Assembly: GCA_030562195.1 (NCBI GenBank)
Contig: CM060200.1
Location: 26,885,023 to 26,949,022, forward strand
From: Nipponacmea schrenckii
Lineage: Eukaryota; Mollusca; Gastropoda; Lottiidae
Reading direction: 5' to 3'
Length of the DNA stretch: 64,000 nt
A model generated the notes under the pieces. It was given only the letters and a program-made list of their open reading frames with translations. It ran no database searches and had not been told where the DNA came from. Made by a program: the position numbers and the translations under genes. This document shows, one piece after another, positions 34,336 to 44,499 of the stretch (the first letter of the stretch is position 1; each line of letters starts with the position of its first letter).

Positions 34336-36272
34336 GGCTTCAGTTACGCTATTTTAAGAATTATTTCCATATCAATATCACCGTTAGTGATCTGAATGTT
34401 TTGTTTAAGATATTGAAGATAAAAATATGTGATAAATATAACTTGATATTAAACTTAGATCAACCCTAAAATGTACTGCTATTCTTTCACTGAATCAACT
34501 GTCCTGGCTCTGTAATGATCTGCTATACTCACACTGGTTCAATTGTCCTGGCTCTGTAATGCGCTACAATAGTCACCCTGAATCAACTGTCCTGGCTCTG
34601 TAATGTACTGCTATTATTACCCTTGTTCAATTGTCCTGGCTCTGTAATGCGCTGCTGTTCTTACCCTTGGTCAACTGCCCTGGCTCTGTAATGATATGAT
34701 ATACTTACACTGAATCAACTGCTCTGGCTCTGTAATGACATGCTATACTTACACTGAATCAACTGTTCTGGCTCTGTAATGATAAGATATACTTACACGG
34801 AATCACCTGCCCTGGCTCTCTAATGATATGATATACTTACATTGAATCAACTGCCCTGGCTCTGTAATGCACTGCTATTCTCACTGTCTGAAAATTAAAC
34901 ATTTCTTTTACCACTAAACAAGTATACCAGAGTAAACAATATGCTATCTACATGTACTTTAAAAAATTGGTCCTCGTTTAGAAAGTATATTATCAAAAAC
35001 ATACAGATATTGTCCACAGTTCGTTCAGCTATAACAGCTTTGTGTTTTCATAGAAAATAAAAATGCAACAGATTCACTTTTGTGGTCAAAGTGGAGGTGA
35101 CCCATCCATGATCTCGGTCGTCATGCATTAAACAGATTACGTTTCTATTTTTAATGGCATTAGATGGGTGATGATAAAGAGTCCTCGGTGTGACGGTGTT
35201 ATATTAAAAAAAACTCTTTATGTGAGTGTGATGTCCTCGTTCTGGATATATTTACTCAACCTTTACAGTACAAGCTCTGCTATACCTACCTTGAATCAGC
35301 TTCTCTTGCTCTAAAATACTCTGCTATACTTACTCTGGATCAGCTGTCCTGGCTCTGTAATACATTGTCTAGTACTAACCATTGATCAATTGTTCTGGCT
35401 CTGTAATGCACTGTCTTGTACTTACAATGGATTAATTGTTCTGGCACTGTAATACATGGTCTTGTACTTACCGTGGATTAATTATTCTAGCTGTGTAATG
35501 TACTGTCTTGTACTTACCATGGAGCAATTGTTCTGGCTCTGAAATACATTGTCTTGTACTTACCATGGATAAATAGTTCTGGCTCTGTAATGCTCTTCAT
35601 GTGAGTGTGTTGTCCTCGTTCTGGATATATTTACTCAACCATTACAGTGTGTGCTCTGCTATACTTACCCTCGGTCAGTTGCTCTTGCTCTAAAATGCTC
35701 TGCTATACTTACTCTGGATCACTTGTCCCGGCTCTGTAATACATTGTCTTATACTTGACAAGGATCAACTGTACTGGCTCTGTAATACACTGTCTTGTAC
35801 TTAGCATGAATAAATAGTTATGGCTCTGTTATACATTGTCTTGTACTAACCATGGATCAATTGTTCTGACTCTGTAATACATTGTCATGTACTGGATCAA
35901 TTGTTCTGGCACGCTTATAAGCTGTCTTTTACTAAACTGCATTACTTAACTATCATGCCTGTTATGTACTATCCTGTAGTTATCCTGAATCAACTGCCCT
36001 CTCTATAAACATCCTACCTCGACCTCATAAACCGAGGACATCACACAATATATTGCATAATCCGTGTATCAAATTTTCTGACTCTGTAATGCACTGCTAT
36101 ATTCACCATTGATCAACTACTCTTGCTCTTAAATGCTGTGTTATACTCACCTTGGATCAGAAGTCCTGGCCCCGTAATATTGTCCCACTTCATATAATTT
36201 AAAGCTAACAATAGATCAATTTACACAGACATTTAGTTGCAGATCTGTTAGCAATATTCGATGAATTTAATT
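34336..36272. repeat. 44-bp satellite with higher-order structure, block 1
   Basis: Units such as tcctggctctgtaatgcgct plus a variable tail ending in a tcaactg/tcaattg core recur at about 44 bp from 34480 to 34890 and from 35276 to 36180. They are interrupted by a non-repetitive module at 34972-35275 (cctcgtttagaaagtatatt ... ctggatatatttactcaacc) and a short form of its end at 35585-35650. No ORF of note. Confidence 0.85.
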
Positions 36273-37350
36273 GAGTGGCAAATTAGAAATTTGCCACTCT
36301 TTGTTTTCATTAGACTTTTTTTTTCGGGAAGCTCCCTAGCCCAACTCGAAAATGGTATAGACATTTGGTTTGAAAAATACGATAAGATACGTACTGGAAT
36401 AGAAAATGAATATATAAAACTAAAACTTTTACGCATCAGTAGTTAGTAATTGCATAATAATAATTGAATAATTGCATAACTTTGTTGCTAATTATCCGAT
36501 CGCTTTGAAAATTACAGAATATAGAGAAGTCGCCTATAGAAATAAAACCGCATCATACAAATTTTTTTACCACTTCCGGTTCTTGCGTGAGAATTTCCGG
36601 TTTTTTAGAACCGCGTTGGGTCACCCAGCTTCCAGTGTATGTAAGAAATCAGTACAAAAGCTATACATATATACTATCAGGCATAATTAGAACCCTTTTA
36701 GAATAAAAAATCCAAACCGGAAGTGATACTTTATGTGTAACATTCAGCAAAATTTTAATAAGTCCGCTAATTTTTATCCGATTTGTCCGATTTTGGTGTT
36801 TTTCGAAACCTTGTTACTTTATCTAAAACTTGTTGGGAACAGAATTTTGATTTTCAAATTTAAATTTTTTTAATGCCCGATTGAATTATTTTGAAAATTC
36901 AAAAGGCCAAATACAATGACCTTGACCTTCAATGACCCTGAATTTTTTCAAGTAGGATGTTCTTGACCTAAGCTATCCACACATATGCCTATTATGATCG
37001 AAAACAATTGTATCAAATGACCTTGACCTTCAATGACCCCGAATTTTTACAAGTAGAATGTTCTTGACCTTTGCTATCCAAACATAGGCCTATAATGGTC
37101 AACAACAATTTTTTTGTACCCGTTTTAGTTTTTAAAAAAATTCAAAAGGCTATATCAAGTGACCTTGACCTTCAATTACCTTAATAATTTTCAAGTCAAA
37201 TAATGTACTTGACCTAAGCTGTCCATACATATGCTTATAATGGTTGTTAAACAGTTTTACTGTTTAAAAAGGCTATATCATGTGACCTTGTATCAAGTGA
37301 CCCCATGGGGGTTGTTTGCCACTCTCAGTACTGTTCACAGTTGTAGTTTT
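36273..37350 (+). repeat. S repeat, copy 7 (complete)
   Basis: Starts with a 27-bp palindrome, gagtggcaaatt-aga-aatttgccactc, then ctttgttttcattagac, a T-run and cgggaagctccctagc. It ends gggggttgtttgccactctc and cagtactgttcacagttgta. It interrupts the 44-bp satellite, so it either inserted there or bounds a larger unit. Confidence 0.85.
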
Positions 37351-38465
37351 TTTATTTGGAATTCATCCTATATTAAATTTTCTTTTAAACAATGCACTGT
37401 CCACTTATAAAGATGGTCCTCGTTTAGAAAGTATATTATCAAAAACATATAGATATTGTCCACAGTTCGTTCAGCTATAACAGCTTTGTGTTTTCGAAGA
37501 AAATAAAAATGCAACAGATACCTTTTGTGGTCAAAGTGGAGGTAACCCATCCATGATCTCGGTCGTCATGCACAAAACAGATTATGTTTCTATTTTAATG
37601 GCATGAGATGGGTGATGATAAAGAGTCCTCGGTGTGACGGTGTTATATAAAAAAAAACTCTTTATGTGAGTGTGATGTCCTCGTTCTGGATATATTTACT
37701 CAACCTTTCTTTACAGTATATGCTCTGCTATACCTACCTTGGATCAGCTGCTCTTGCTCTAAAATGATCTGCTATAATTACTCTGGATCAGCTGTCCTGG
37801 CTCTGTAAGACATTGTCTAGTACCTACCATTGATCAATTGTTCTGGCTCTGTAATGCACTGTCTTGTACCTACCATGGAGCAATTGTTCTGGCTCTGTAA
37901 TACATTTTCCTGTACTCACAATGGATTAATTGTTCTGGCTCTGTAATGCATTGTCTTGTACTTACCGTGGATCAATTGTTCTGGCTCTGCAATGCACTGT
38001 CTTGTTCTTACCATGGATAAATAATTCTGGCTCTGTAATGCTCTTTATGTGAGTGTGATGTCCTCGTTCTGGATATATTTACTCAACCTTTACAGTGTGT
38101 GCTCTGCTATACTTACTCTCGGTCAGCTGCTCTTGCTCTAAAATACTCTGCTATACTTACTCTGGATCAGCCGTCCTGGCTCTGTAATACATTGCCTTGT
38201 ACTTATCAAGAATCAAATGTTCTGGCTCTGTAATACATTGTCTTGTACTTACAAAGGATAAATAGTTCTTGCTCTGTAATACATGCCTTGTACTTACCAT
38301 GGAGCATTTGTTCTGGCTCTGTAATTCACTATCTTGTACTTACCATGGATAAATAGTTCTGGCTCTCTAATACATGCCTTGTAGTTACCATGGATAAATA
38401 GTTCTGGTTCTGTAATGCTCTTTATGTGATGTCCTCGTTCTAGATGTATTTACTCAACCTTTACA
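37351..38465. repeat. 44-bp satellite, block 2 (higher-order duplicate)
   Basis: The non-repetitive module of block 1 recurs at 37418-37720 at an offset of 2446 bp, about 1.37 kb once the S copy is removed. It is followed by the same order of 44-bp units, short module (38035-38110), units, and short module (38405-38465). This is a duplicated higher-order repeat. Confidence 0.85.
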
Positions 38466-40483
38466 TATATAAATAGCAAATGTACTCGATTCGGCAGCTG
38501 ATATCTGATCCAAAGACACAAATGTTCAATATCATTTGATGTCGCACACACCAATTGAGGACACAGTCTATTGTTAGCAATGATAATTTCCAATAAATGA
38601 TTTTCAAGACACAGATTTATTGCGATGAGTTGTACTAAATCAAAAAAAGGTTTGACTCGCTAAATTTAGACTAATTCAATTCAAGTCCTCGATTTCCAAA
38701 ACCTCGGATTGTTGATATGGAAATTAAGTAGTGTGTGTCCTCAGTTAAAGGTATGGGAGAATTCGTCCCCAAATATACTGTCCCCTACAGTGTGTGGCAC
38801 AGCCTGTGTGTCCTCATTTCTTTAGTAATACTCCTCATGGCCATTATTAACAGTTATGGATTTCTCTTTTCTTCCTGTGAGATAAGCATTAAATCTGTTC
38901 TTAGAAAATGATAACGACATTGCTCTAAAGCCAAATTTTCAACAGTCCCCAGTTTGGTACATTGGGACGGTTGTCCATAAACAAGTATGTGTGTGTGTGT
39001 GTATGGTCGCCATAGCTCAAAGACTGAGGCAGGCAGGAAAGAGATGCTGTGCATGCACAATCCTGTATTTGCAAGGATGTGCACCTGAGTCTTTGTTTTG
39101 GCATTCGTTGTTTACTTTGTCAAAAAACACACTGAAGACTGCCGAGTGAAACGGCATAATTTTCTTTTATTTACTTTGGCTATTAATAGATTTACCAACG
39201 GTTATCAAGTACCTGAAGGCCTTTGACAAATTGTTTTTGGATAACCATGTCTACAATTTAAACCATTAGAATGCCTCTCAAATATTCGGTCGATGACAAA
39301 TTGTGTTTGGATAACCATGTCTACAATTTAAACCAATAGAATGCCTCTCAAATATTCGGCGCAGATATTTTTAACTTTTAAGTACGGAATATTTTTCACT
39401 ACCAACTGCTCATGCATTGAATTAAAAATCAACCAAGGGGCATCCAATGCAGCTGTATAACTAATATCAATCAGCCTTCCAAACTATTGAGCTTTTTGTG
39501 TGTATATGTGTGTGGTTTGTGTTGGTGGGTGTGAAAGTCAAGAAATTCAAGTGACTGCTAAATAACCCCGCGCGATGAAGGGAATAAGCGCTAGTACAAA
39601 ATAAAAAAAATGATTTCCGGCCATATTTGACCTACGATACACTACAATATAGGCACAAATTATCACAGTAAATTTTTAAATACAGCAGATTAAATACTTT
39701 AAAATTCATAAACTGTCAATTAAAAGAGTTAAAATCTTAAATATAAAATAAAAGATCACCGACATTTGAACGACATTTGAGACTTGACGTACATACCTAT
39801 GTTAGTATCCTACCTTAGGGATTCCGGTCATAATTAGCCTAATTACGAGTTAATTAATGACATGTGGGACCATCTGGTATTTTTCCCAGTCATTAGAACA
39901 CCTCTACTTTCTATTGATATAAGTATTATCTGTCCAATTATGGTATAAATATGAATATATGAGGAAATGAGAAAACCCATCTTTAAATGTAAAAAGACGT
40001 GAAAAGACTTCACTCATAATTCCAGTCCACCCAGCTGTAAATGGATACATAATGCGGGAAAGATCAATGCCAAGGGGTTAGGCCAAGGACCAGCTGGTAG
40101 AAAGGATCCCTGTCACGGTGGACTTGTGAACCTAAGTTGTTATCCTTGTAAAATATGGTTATTTCTTTCTAGTAGTTATTTAGTGTTTTCAGGAATTCTG
40201 GTTGCTAGGGAAGCACGTGCGTTGCTAGGGAACTACTTCCGGTGTGTCATGGGGGCGGCCATATTGGATTTTTGGTGCATGCGTATAAATGCATTTCCGT
40301 TGCTATGGAGGAGGCAGCCATTTTGTATTTCCGTTGCCAGATTGGGACCTTCGTACTGGAGTTATTTCCCTTCCCCATCTAAAAAAGGTTTAATGTTTAA
40401 GTAACTTTTTATTCATCGAGAATTTAACAAAGTTTTTAACAAGAATTTAACAAACATAAGATAAAGTAACTTTTAACAAGAAT
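38466..40483. other. Non-coding, with two small repeats
   Basis: Holds a fragment of the recombinase 5' region (38993-39045) and a 72-bp direct duplication (39222-39362; ataaccatgtctacaattta and gaatgcctctcaaatattcg in both). The rest is AT-rich. The 92-codon ORF at 40126-40404 is Cys/Phe-rich, with no start context or homology recognised, and is not called. Confidence 0.6.
38993..39045 (+). pseudogene. Fragment of recombinase gene start
   Basis: A TG run followed by atggtcgccatagctcaaag and gaggcaggcag, matching the start codon region at 32296 (MVAIAQRRRQA) with a few changes, then diverging. Remnant of a third copy. Confidence 0.7.
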
Positions 40484-40865
40484 TTAACGAACAAACGTAT
40501 TTACATCCATAAATCCTACGCATGTTTGCCCTTCTTCAAAACTCATGCAGGGAAAATGGTCATGGGTCCAAGTGTGCACTAAGCGATCGTTTTCTGTCAG
40601 ATTTGAATTAAACACGGAAAAAGCATGTGGTGCGGGTACGTGAAATCTGTGACACAAGTAAAAAAGACAATAATGTCCACACACGACACTATGAAGTCCT
40701 TGAATCCATCTGGAGCTGTGCCGTACCGGACGTTGAAGAAAAGTCTGCAAAGTCTTCCCCATACACTTCGGGTGGACAGCCATAAGAGTCGAAGAAATCA
40801 CAGTGGTTTTTTTCGCAGACAAAAACGGTCCAATGTTTTCCAGGTTGATCTTCGTCATCTTTGTT
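40484..40865 (-). pseudogene. Polinton/Maverick-type cysteine protease fragment, frameshifted
   Basis: The minus-strand ORF 40858-40484 contains LHSVVCGHYCLFYLCHRF, the catalytic-cysteine region of the adenain-like protease of Polinton/Maverick elements and related adintoviruses, which matures capsid proteins. The upstream part with the conserved tryptophan/histidine block and the DFFDSYGCPPEVYG signature is visible in a different frame (about 40860-40750). A frameshift near 40740 therefore separates the two halves, and the N-terminus is absent. Dead gene; the neighbouring capsid remnant on the same strand supports the assignment. Confidence 0.75.
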
Positions 40866-40941
40866 GACTACGTATGCTTCAGGATAATTTTTCGGTTTCG
40901 CTTCTTGTTACTGATTTCTAGCTAAAACTCCCCCGAATTGT

Positions 40942-41397
40942 TCAGGGATGTGACACTTCAGCCCTTCCCCCAACTGCGAAGTAGACAAGGGTTTTCCAAT
41001 CCACCAAAATTTGACGGTTGGCATCGATTTCCAAAACATTGTCGTATTCAGCAAACATAAGCAGATTGAGTGATGTTTGTGGAAGGTTATCGAATCTCAA
41101 TTCTAAAGACAAACTTCCAGTTGATTTGGGATGGAAATTGGCTTGCTCTGTCCCGCGGTCGTTGGTCAAATCGAAACAAAAGAGTGTGTAACCCTTTATA
41201 TAGTCGTTGTAGGATAAATCCAAGTCGTCTTTGGTGTTAAGTATTCCCACTCTCTCCAACAAATTTAAAGGAGTCGTGGTTTGTTGGTTTCCAAAGTCCA
41301 TCGTGTATTCATCCACCACACTCCCGTTTTGCACCAGTTTTGGGTATTCGATGTTGTGATGATGAAATTTGAATGGGTTTTCATAGAACGGCGCTGT
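40942..41397 (-). pseudogene. Polinton-type capsid protein, C-terminal fragment
   Basis: The minus-strand ORF (stop at 40942) has the features GYTLFCFDLTNDRGTE, GSLSLELRFDNLPQTS, MFAEYDNVLEIDANRQ. These match the C-terminal part of the double-jelly-roll-like capsid proteins of Polinton/Maverick elements, often annotated in invertebrates as F54H12.2-like. The N-terminal jelly roll is missing: recognisable sequence begins at about NPFKFHHHNIEY, and upstream of about 41397 the strand is antisense to a chromodomain. Truncated and non-functional. The same-strand protease fragment lies less than 100 bp downstream. Confidence 0.65.
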
Positions 41398-41475
41398 AAA
41401 AACATATTGGTCAAATGGAAAGATTATCACACTAGTTTCAATTCCTGGATTCAGGAATCAGACATATCGGAGATT
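41389..41475 (+). pseudogene. Chromodomain fragment of an integrase
   Basis: Plus strand: KNILVKWKDYHTSFNSWIQE followed by SDI, the core of a chromodomain as found at the C-terminus of Polinton and Gypsy integrases. Only about 30 residues are recognisable. It is convergent with, and abuts, the capsid fragment, so the Polinton has been internally deleted or rearranged. Which element class it came from is inferred from the neighbours. Confidence 0.6.
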
Positions 41476-42344
41476 CATGATGCAGGACGGAGCCACATCG
41501 ACAACATCCAGCAGACTTTCCCGATCCTTGGCTTGTCTGGGAAGGAGAGTGCCTCAAGCTGAAGTTTGCTCTGTTACGACACCTTATGTAATAACGACGC
41601 GTTTTGTAATAAGTTATTACAAATCGTGTTTTATTACAAATCGCGTTAGTCTTGCGACACGTTTTGTAATAAAATTGCAAAATGTAATAAACTTTTAGCA
41701 ATCATTCTTTTTCATTGCATTTACACTTGTAGAAATGAATTTGTACTTTTAAATGATGTTTTATGACCAAAGAGGGTTTAAAATGACAGAACCACAAATA
41801 TAGCAAATTACTTTTCATTCATAATCTTATTAATAGTTTTTTGAAAAGGATAATAAGGATGCTGAAAATAAATCATTTTTGATAAAAGTGTAACAGAGTC
41901 TGGAATAGAAAATGTTCTTTTATTTTTTTTCAATGATGGTCACCTAGCAGCTTTTTGTTACTGGTGTCTATTGTTAATATTGAAAACAATTTCAAACTAG
42001 AATTGTTAGAACAATTAAAACGTATTTCGATTAGAATTATTCAAGATTTTAAAAGATATGTTAATTAATTTGTAAAACTGTGTTATTCAGCTCGACAATA
42101 AAATTATCATATGAAAGCAGAAAGATTGAATATTGTTTTACACAATTATTACTGACCTGGAATAATTACGTAATCATTACGTAACCATTAAACTTAAGTC
42201 AAAACGTGAAAATAGCGAATTTCCCTATGTTCTAAAGGCATATCTCCAAAAGTATATTATTTAGAGCAATTTCAAAATTTATAATCTTTAGATGACATTT
42301 AGAAGTAGATAGAACATTAAACTAATAAGATAACTTTTATGGAT
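41476..42344. other. No gene recognised
   Basis: At 41577-41700 the motif ttttgtaataa/ttattacaaa recurs several times in both orientations. The rest is AT-rich without supported features. Confidence 0.5.
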
Positions 42345-43310
42345 ATACTACTCCTTCCTTTAATTTTTGCAACGTTTCAATTCACATACAGGAATCTTTA
42401 TCAACACAAACAATAATAATAGCAAAACAGAGCAACAACTAATATATGTATGGTAAATATGACATCTATAACTACTTAGGATTAGTGATAATAAACAACA
42501 ATAACAAAGGATTAAAGGTAGCAAGCTAATATTAATCAGAGAGAATGAAGCACTACAAGGTAATGATATTTAAAGAGATTAATAAATATAGATCAAAGAG
42601 TTACATTATTAAGTCATCCCACATGTTAGGTAGAAAGTGTCCTTTATCCCTATTTAATTTTGGTTTATACTTCCTAATTTCAATGGCTTCACGTAAGACT
42701 CTGTCTTTCCAATTTGGAAGGTTATAGGTAAGAATATCAGGTTCCCAATTAATGGTATGGTTAGGATTATTTTTGATATGCTCTGCTATAGCTGATTTAT
42801 CAATATCTAGTTTATTACATGCTGCTTTGTGTTCTTTTATTCTAATTGAGATTGGTCGCAATGTTTCACCAATATGCCTGTTTACAGTTACATTCTAATT
42901 TATAGATTATGGCTTTGGGATCCATGGTAGGTTTGTTGATTCTACCATCAGCTTGAAGGTGGTTCTGTAGGGTTCTTTGACTTTTAAAATTAACATCAAT
43001 GTTTAGGTTTTTAGAGATGATTCTTTTGATCTGATGGCTAACAGTACCAATATACGGGATCATCATTCTGGTGGGGGGATTGTTCTTCTGGGTTGGTTGA
43101 TTTTGTTGGTTGATAGTTCTATTTATTGTGTCATTGACTAGTTTTGGTGGGTAATTGTTATTTCTAATAAAGGTTTTACGTAGGTAGTCTAGTTCAGCAT
43201 TGAGTAGGTGATTTTCACAAATCTTATGGGCTCTGCGGGTCAAAATTATTTTTAAAAAGTTCATTCTTTGAACTATATGTGACCGTAGTTTCAAGGTCAT
43301 ACAATACTTA
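42345..43310 (-). mobile_element. Penelope-like element, 3' part with GIY-YIG endonuclease
   Basis: Minus strand, 43300-42866 then 42861-42601 after a single-base frameshift near 42865. The first part carries the linker and finger region between RT and endonuclease (MMIPYIGTVSHQIKRIISKN, IIYKLECNCKQA). Next comes the GIY-YIG domain (IGETLRPISIRIKEHKAAC-like start, KSAIAEHIKNN, REAIEIRKYKPKLNRD) and the characteristic end HFLPNMWDDLI. The GIY-YIG nuclease nicks the target DNA for priming. The RT domain is absent (truncated near 43310). The 3' UTR extends to about 42345 and includes attcctgtatgtgaattgaa acgttgca. Dead copy. Confidence 0.85.
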
Positions 43311-43693
43311 GGTCATACTTTCAGTGGCTTATGAAGTTGACATACTTTCATACTTACTTTCGAAAAATTCGAATTTTCGAAAAATGAAGTCGAAATTCAA
43401 AAATCGGCTCCCATCGATTATTAGATATTCATTCAGTGTGTCAACATGCCAAATTTCAGCTCAATCGGTTCAGCCGTTAAGTCTGAGTTTCCAGTTAAAG
43501 GTTTCCAGAAAAATCCAAAATGGCGGCCAAATATGGCTTCCGGTAAATTTTTTTTAGGTCAGATAGAATATTTTCAATGTGCCCATTTCAAAAATAGCTA
43601 ATTTTTCCATAGCTATTATAGAACGGAAGTTACAAAATTAGGTTAAATGCGGGCGAACCGGAAGTCGTAGAAAAAAGTCGCCGGAAATTCGAA
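43311..43693. other. No gene recognised
   Basis: Holds a ttcgaaaaattcgaattttc palindrome near 43360 and accggaagt-type blocks as in the S family (43622-43680), but no ORF of interest. Confidence 0.5.
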
Positions 43694-43857
43694 ATGGCGA
43701 CTTGGCGACTTGTCGAGTTTGAAATCCGGCGACTTGTCGACTTGGCGACTTGGCGACTTGGATTTCGAAGTCGCCAACTCGCCAACTCGACAAGTCGCCG
43801 GATTTCAAAGTCGCCAACTCTACAAGTCGCCAAGTCGACAAGTCGCCAAGTCGCGGT
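43694..43857. repeat. Palindromic array of gcgacttg units
   Basis: The left half is built of tggcgacttggcgacttg units, the right half of their reverse complement (caagtcgccaagtcgac). The switch lies at about 43760-43768 (ggcgactt ... aagtcgcc). The high local GC stands out from the flanks. The 60-124-codon ORFs through it on both strands are repeat artefacts. Confidence 0.85.
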
Positions 43858-44499
43858 TAACAAATGGCCGCTATCGGCTTCCATACTTGTCCCTATGTGT
43901 AAGAGTGTGGAAAATATTTCTTTCCAGCTTTCTACTCTTCGCTGTTTATTCTCTAGATATTTGCCAATGGGATCACCTAAAAATATTGTAAAAGCACTCA
44001 TATTTCAACATGGTTACCCTTGTAAACTAGATAATACGTAGGCATTTAAGACACTGTGCGTTCAGCAAGTATATTTTTTAAGTATAGTAGTGAAAACATA
44101 CCTGTATTTATGATACGTTCTGATTCATCTTGGGTCGCCGTCAGTGGGAAAACTGGTTGGCTAAGGCTCGGGCCTAAGCCTACTGTTGTTCCTGGCAATG
44201 AGGAAGTACCTTGGCTTACAAAGGTCTCGTTCCTACTTTCTGGACACTCGTATACTCCTCCCCATGATAGCCTTGAATAACCTTGTCAATAATAGTAGGA
44301 AAAAATAGTTCCGACAAGACGAATTGACACACAGTCCACAGATTTATAGTCAATCCGGACTTAGTGGTTGCGACAGGTAATAATCGTAATGGGGTTGATT
44401 CAAATGACGATTAAAGTATAAAGCTCTATTCGTAGTAGTAATACTGCATGTAAATCTGAATGTAATAGCCTAATACCCTATATGTTTGGTAGTAGCTAT
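43858..44499. other. No gene recognised
   Basis: Short chance ORFs only (44056-44280 has no homology seen). Confidence 0.5.

Noticed and set aside
40126..40404. 92-codon ORF
   Set aside because: No recognisable domain or context; contains ggcggccatattgg-like repeat wording rather than protein-like sequence.
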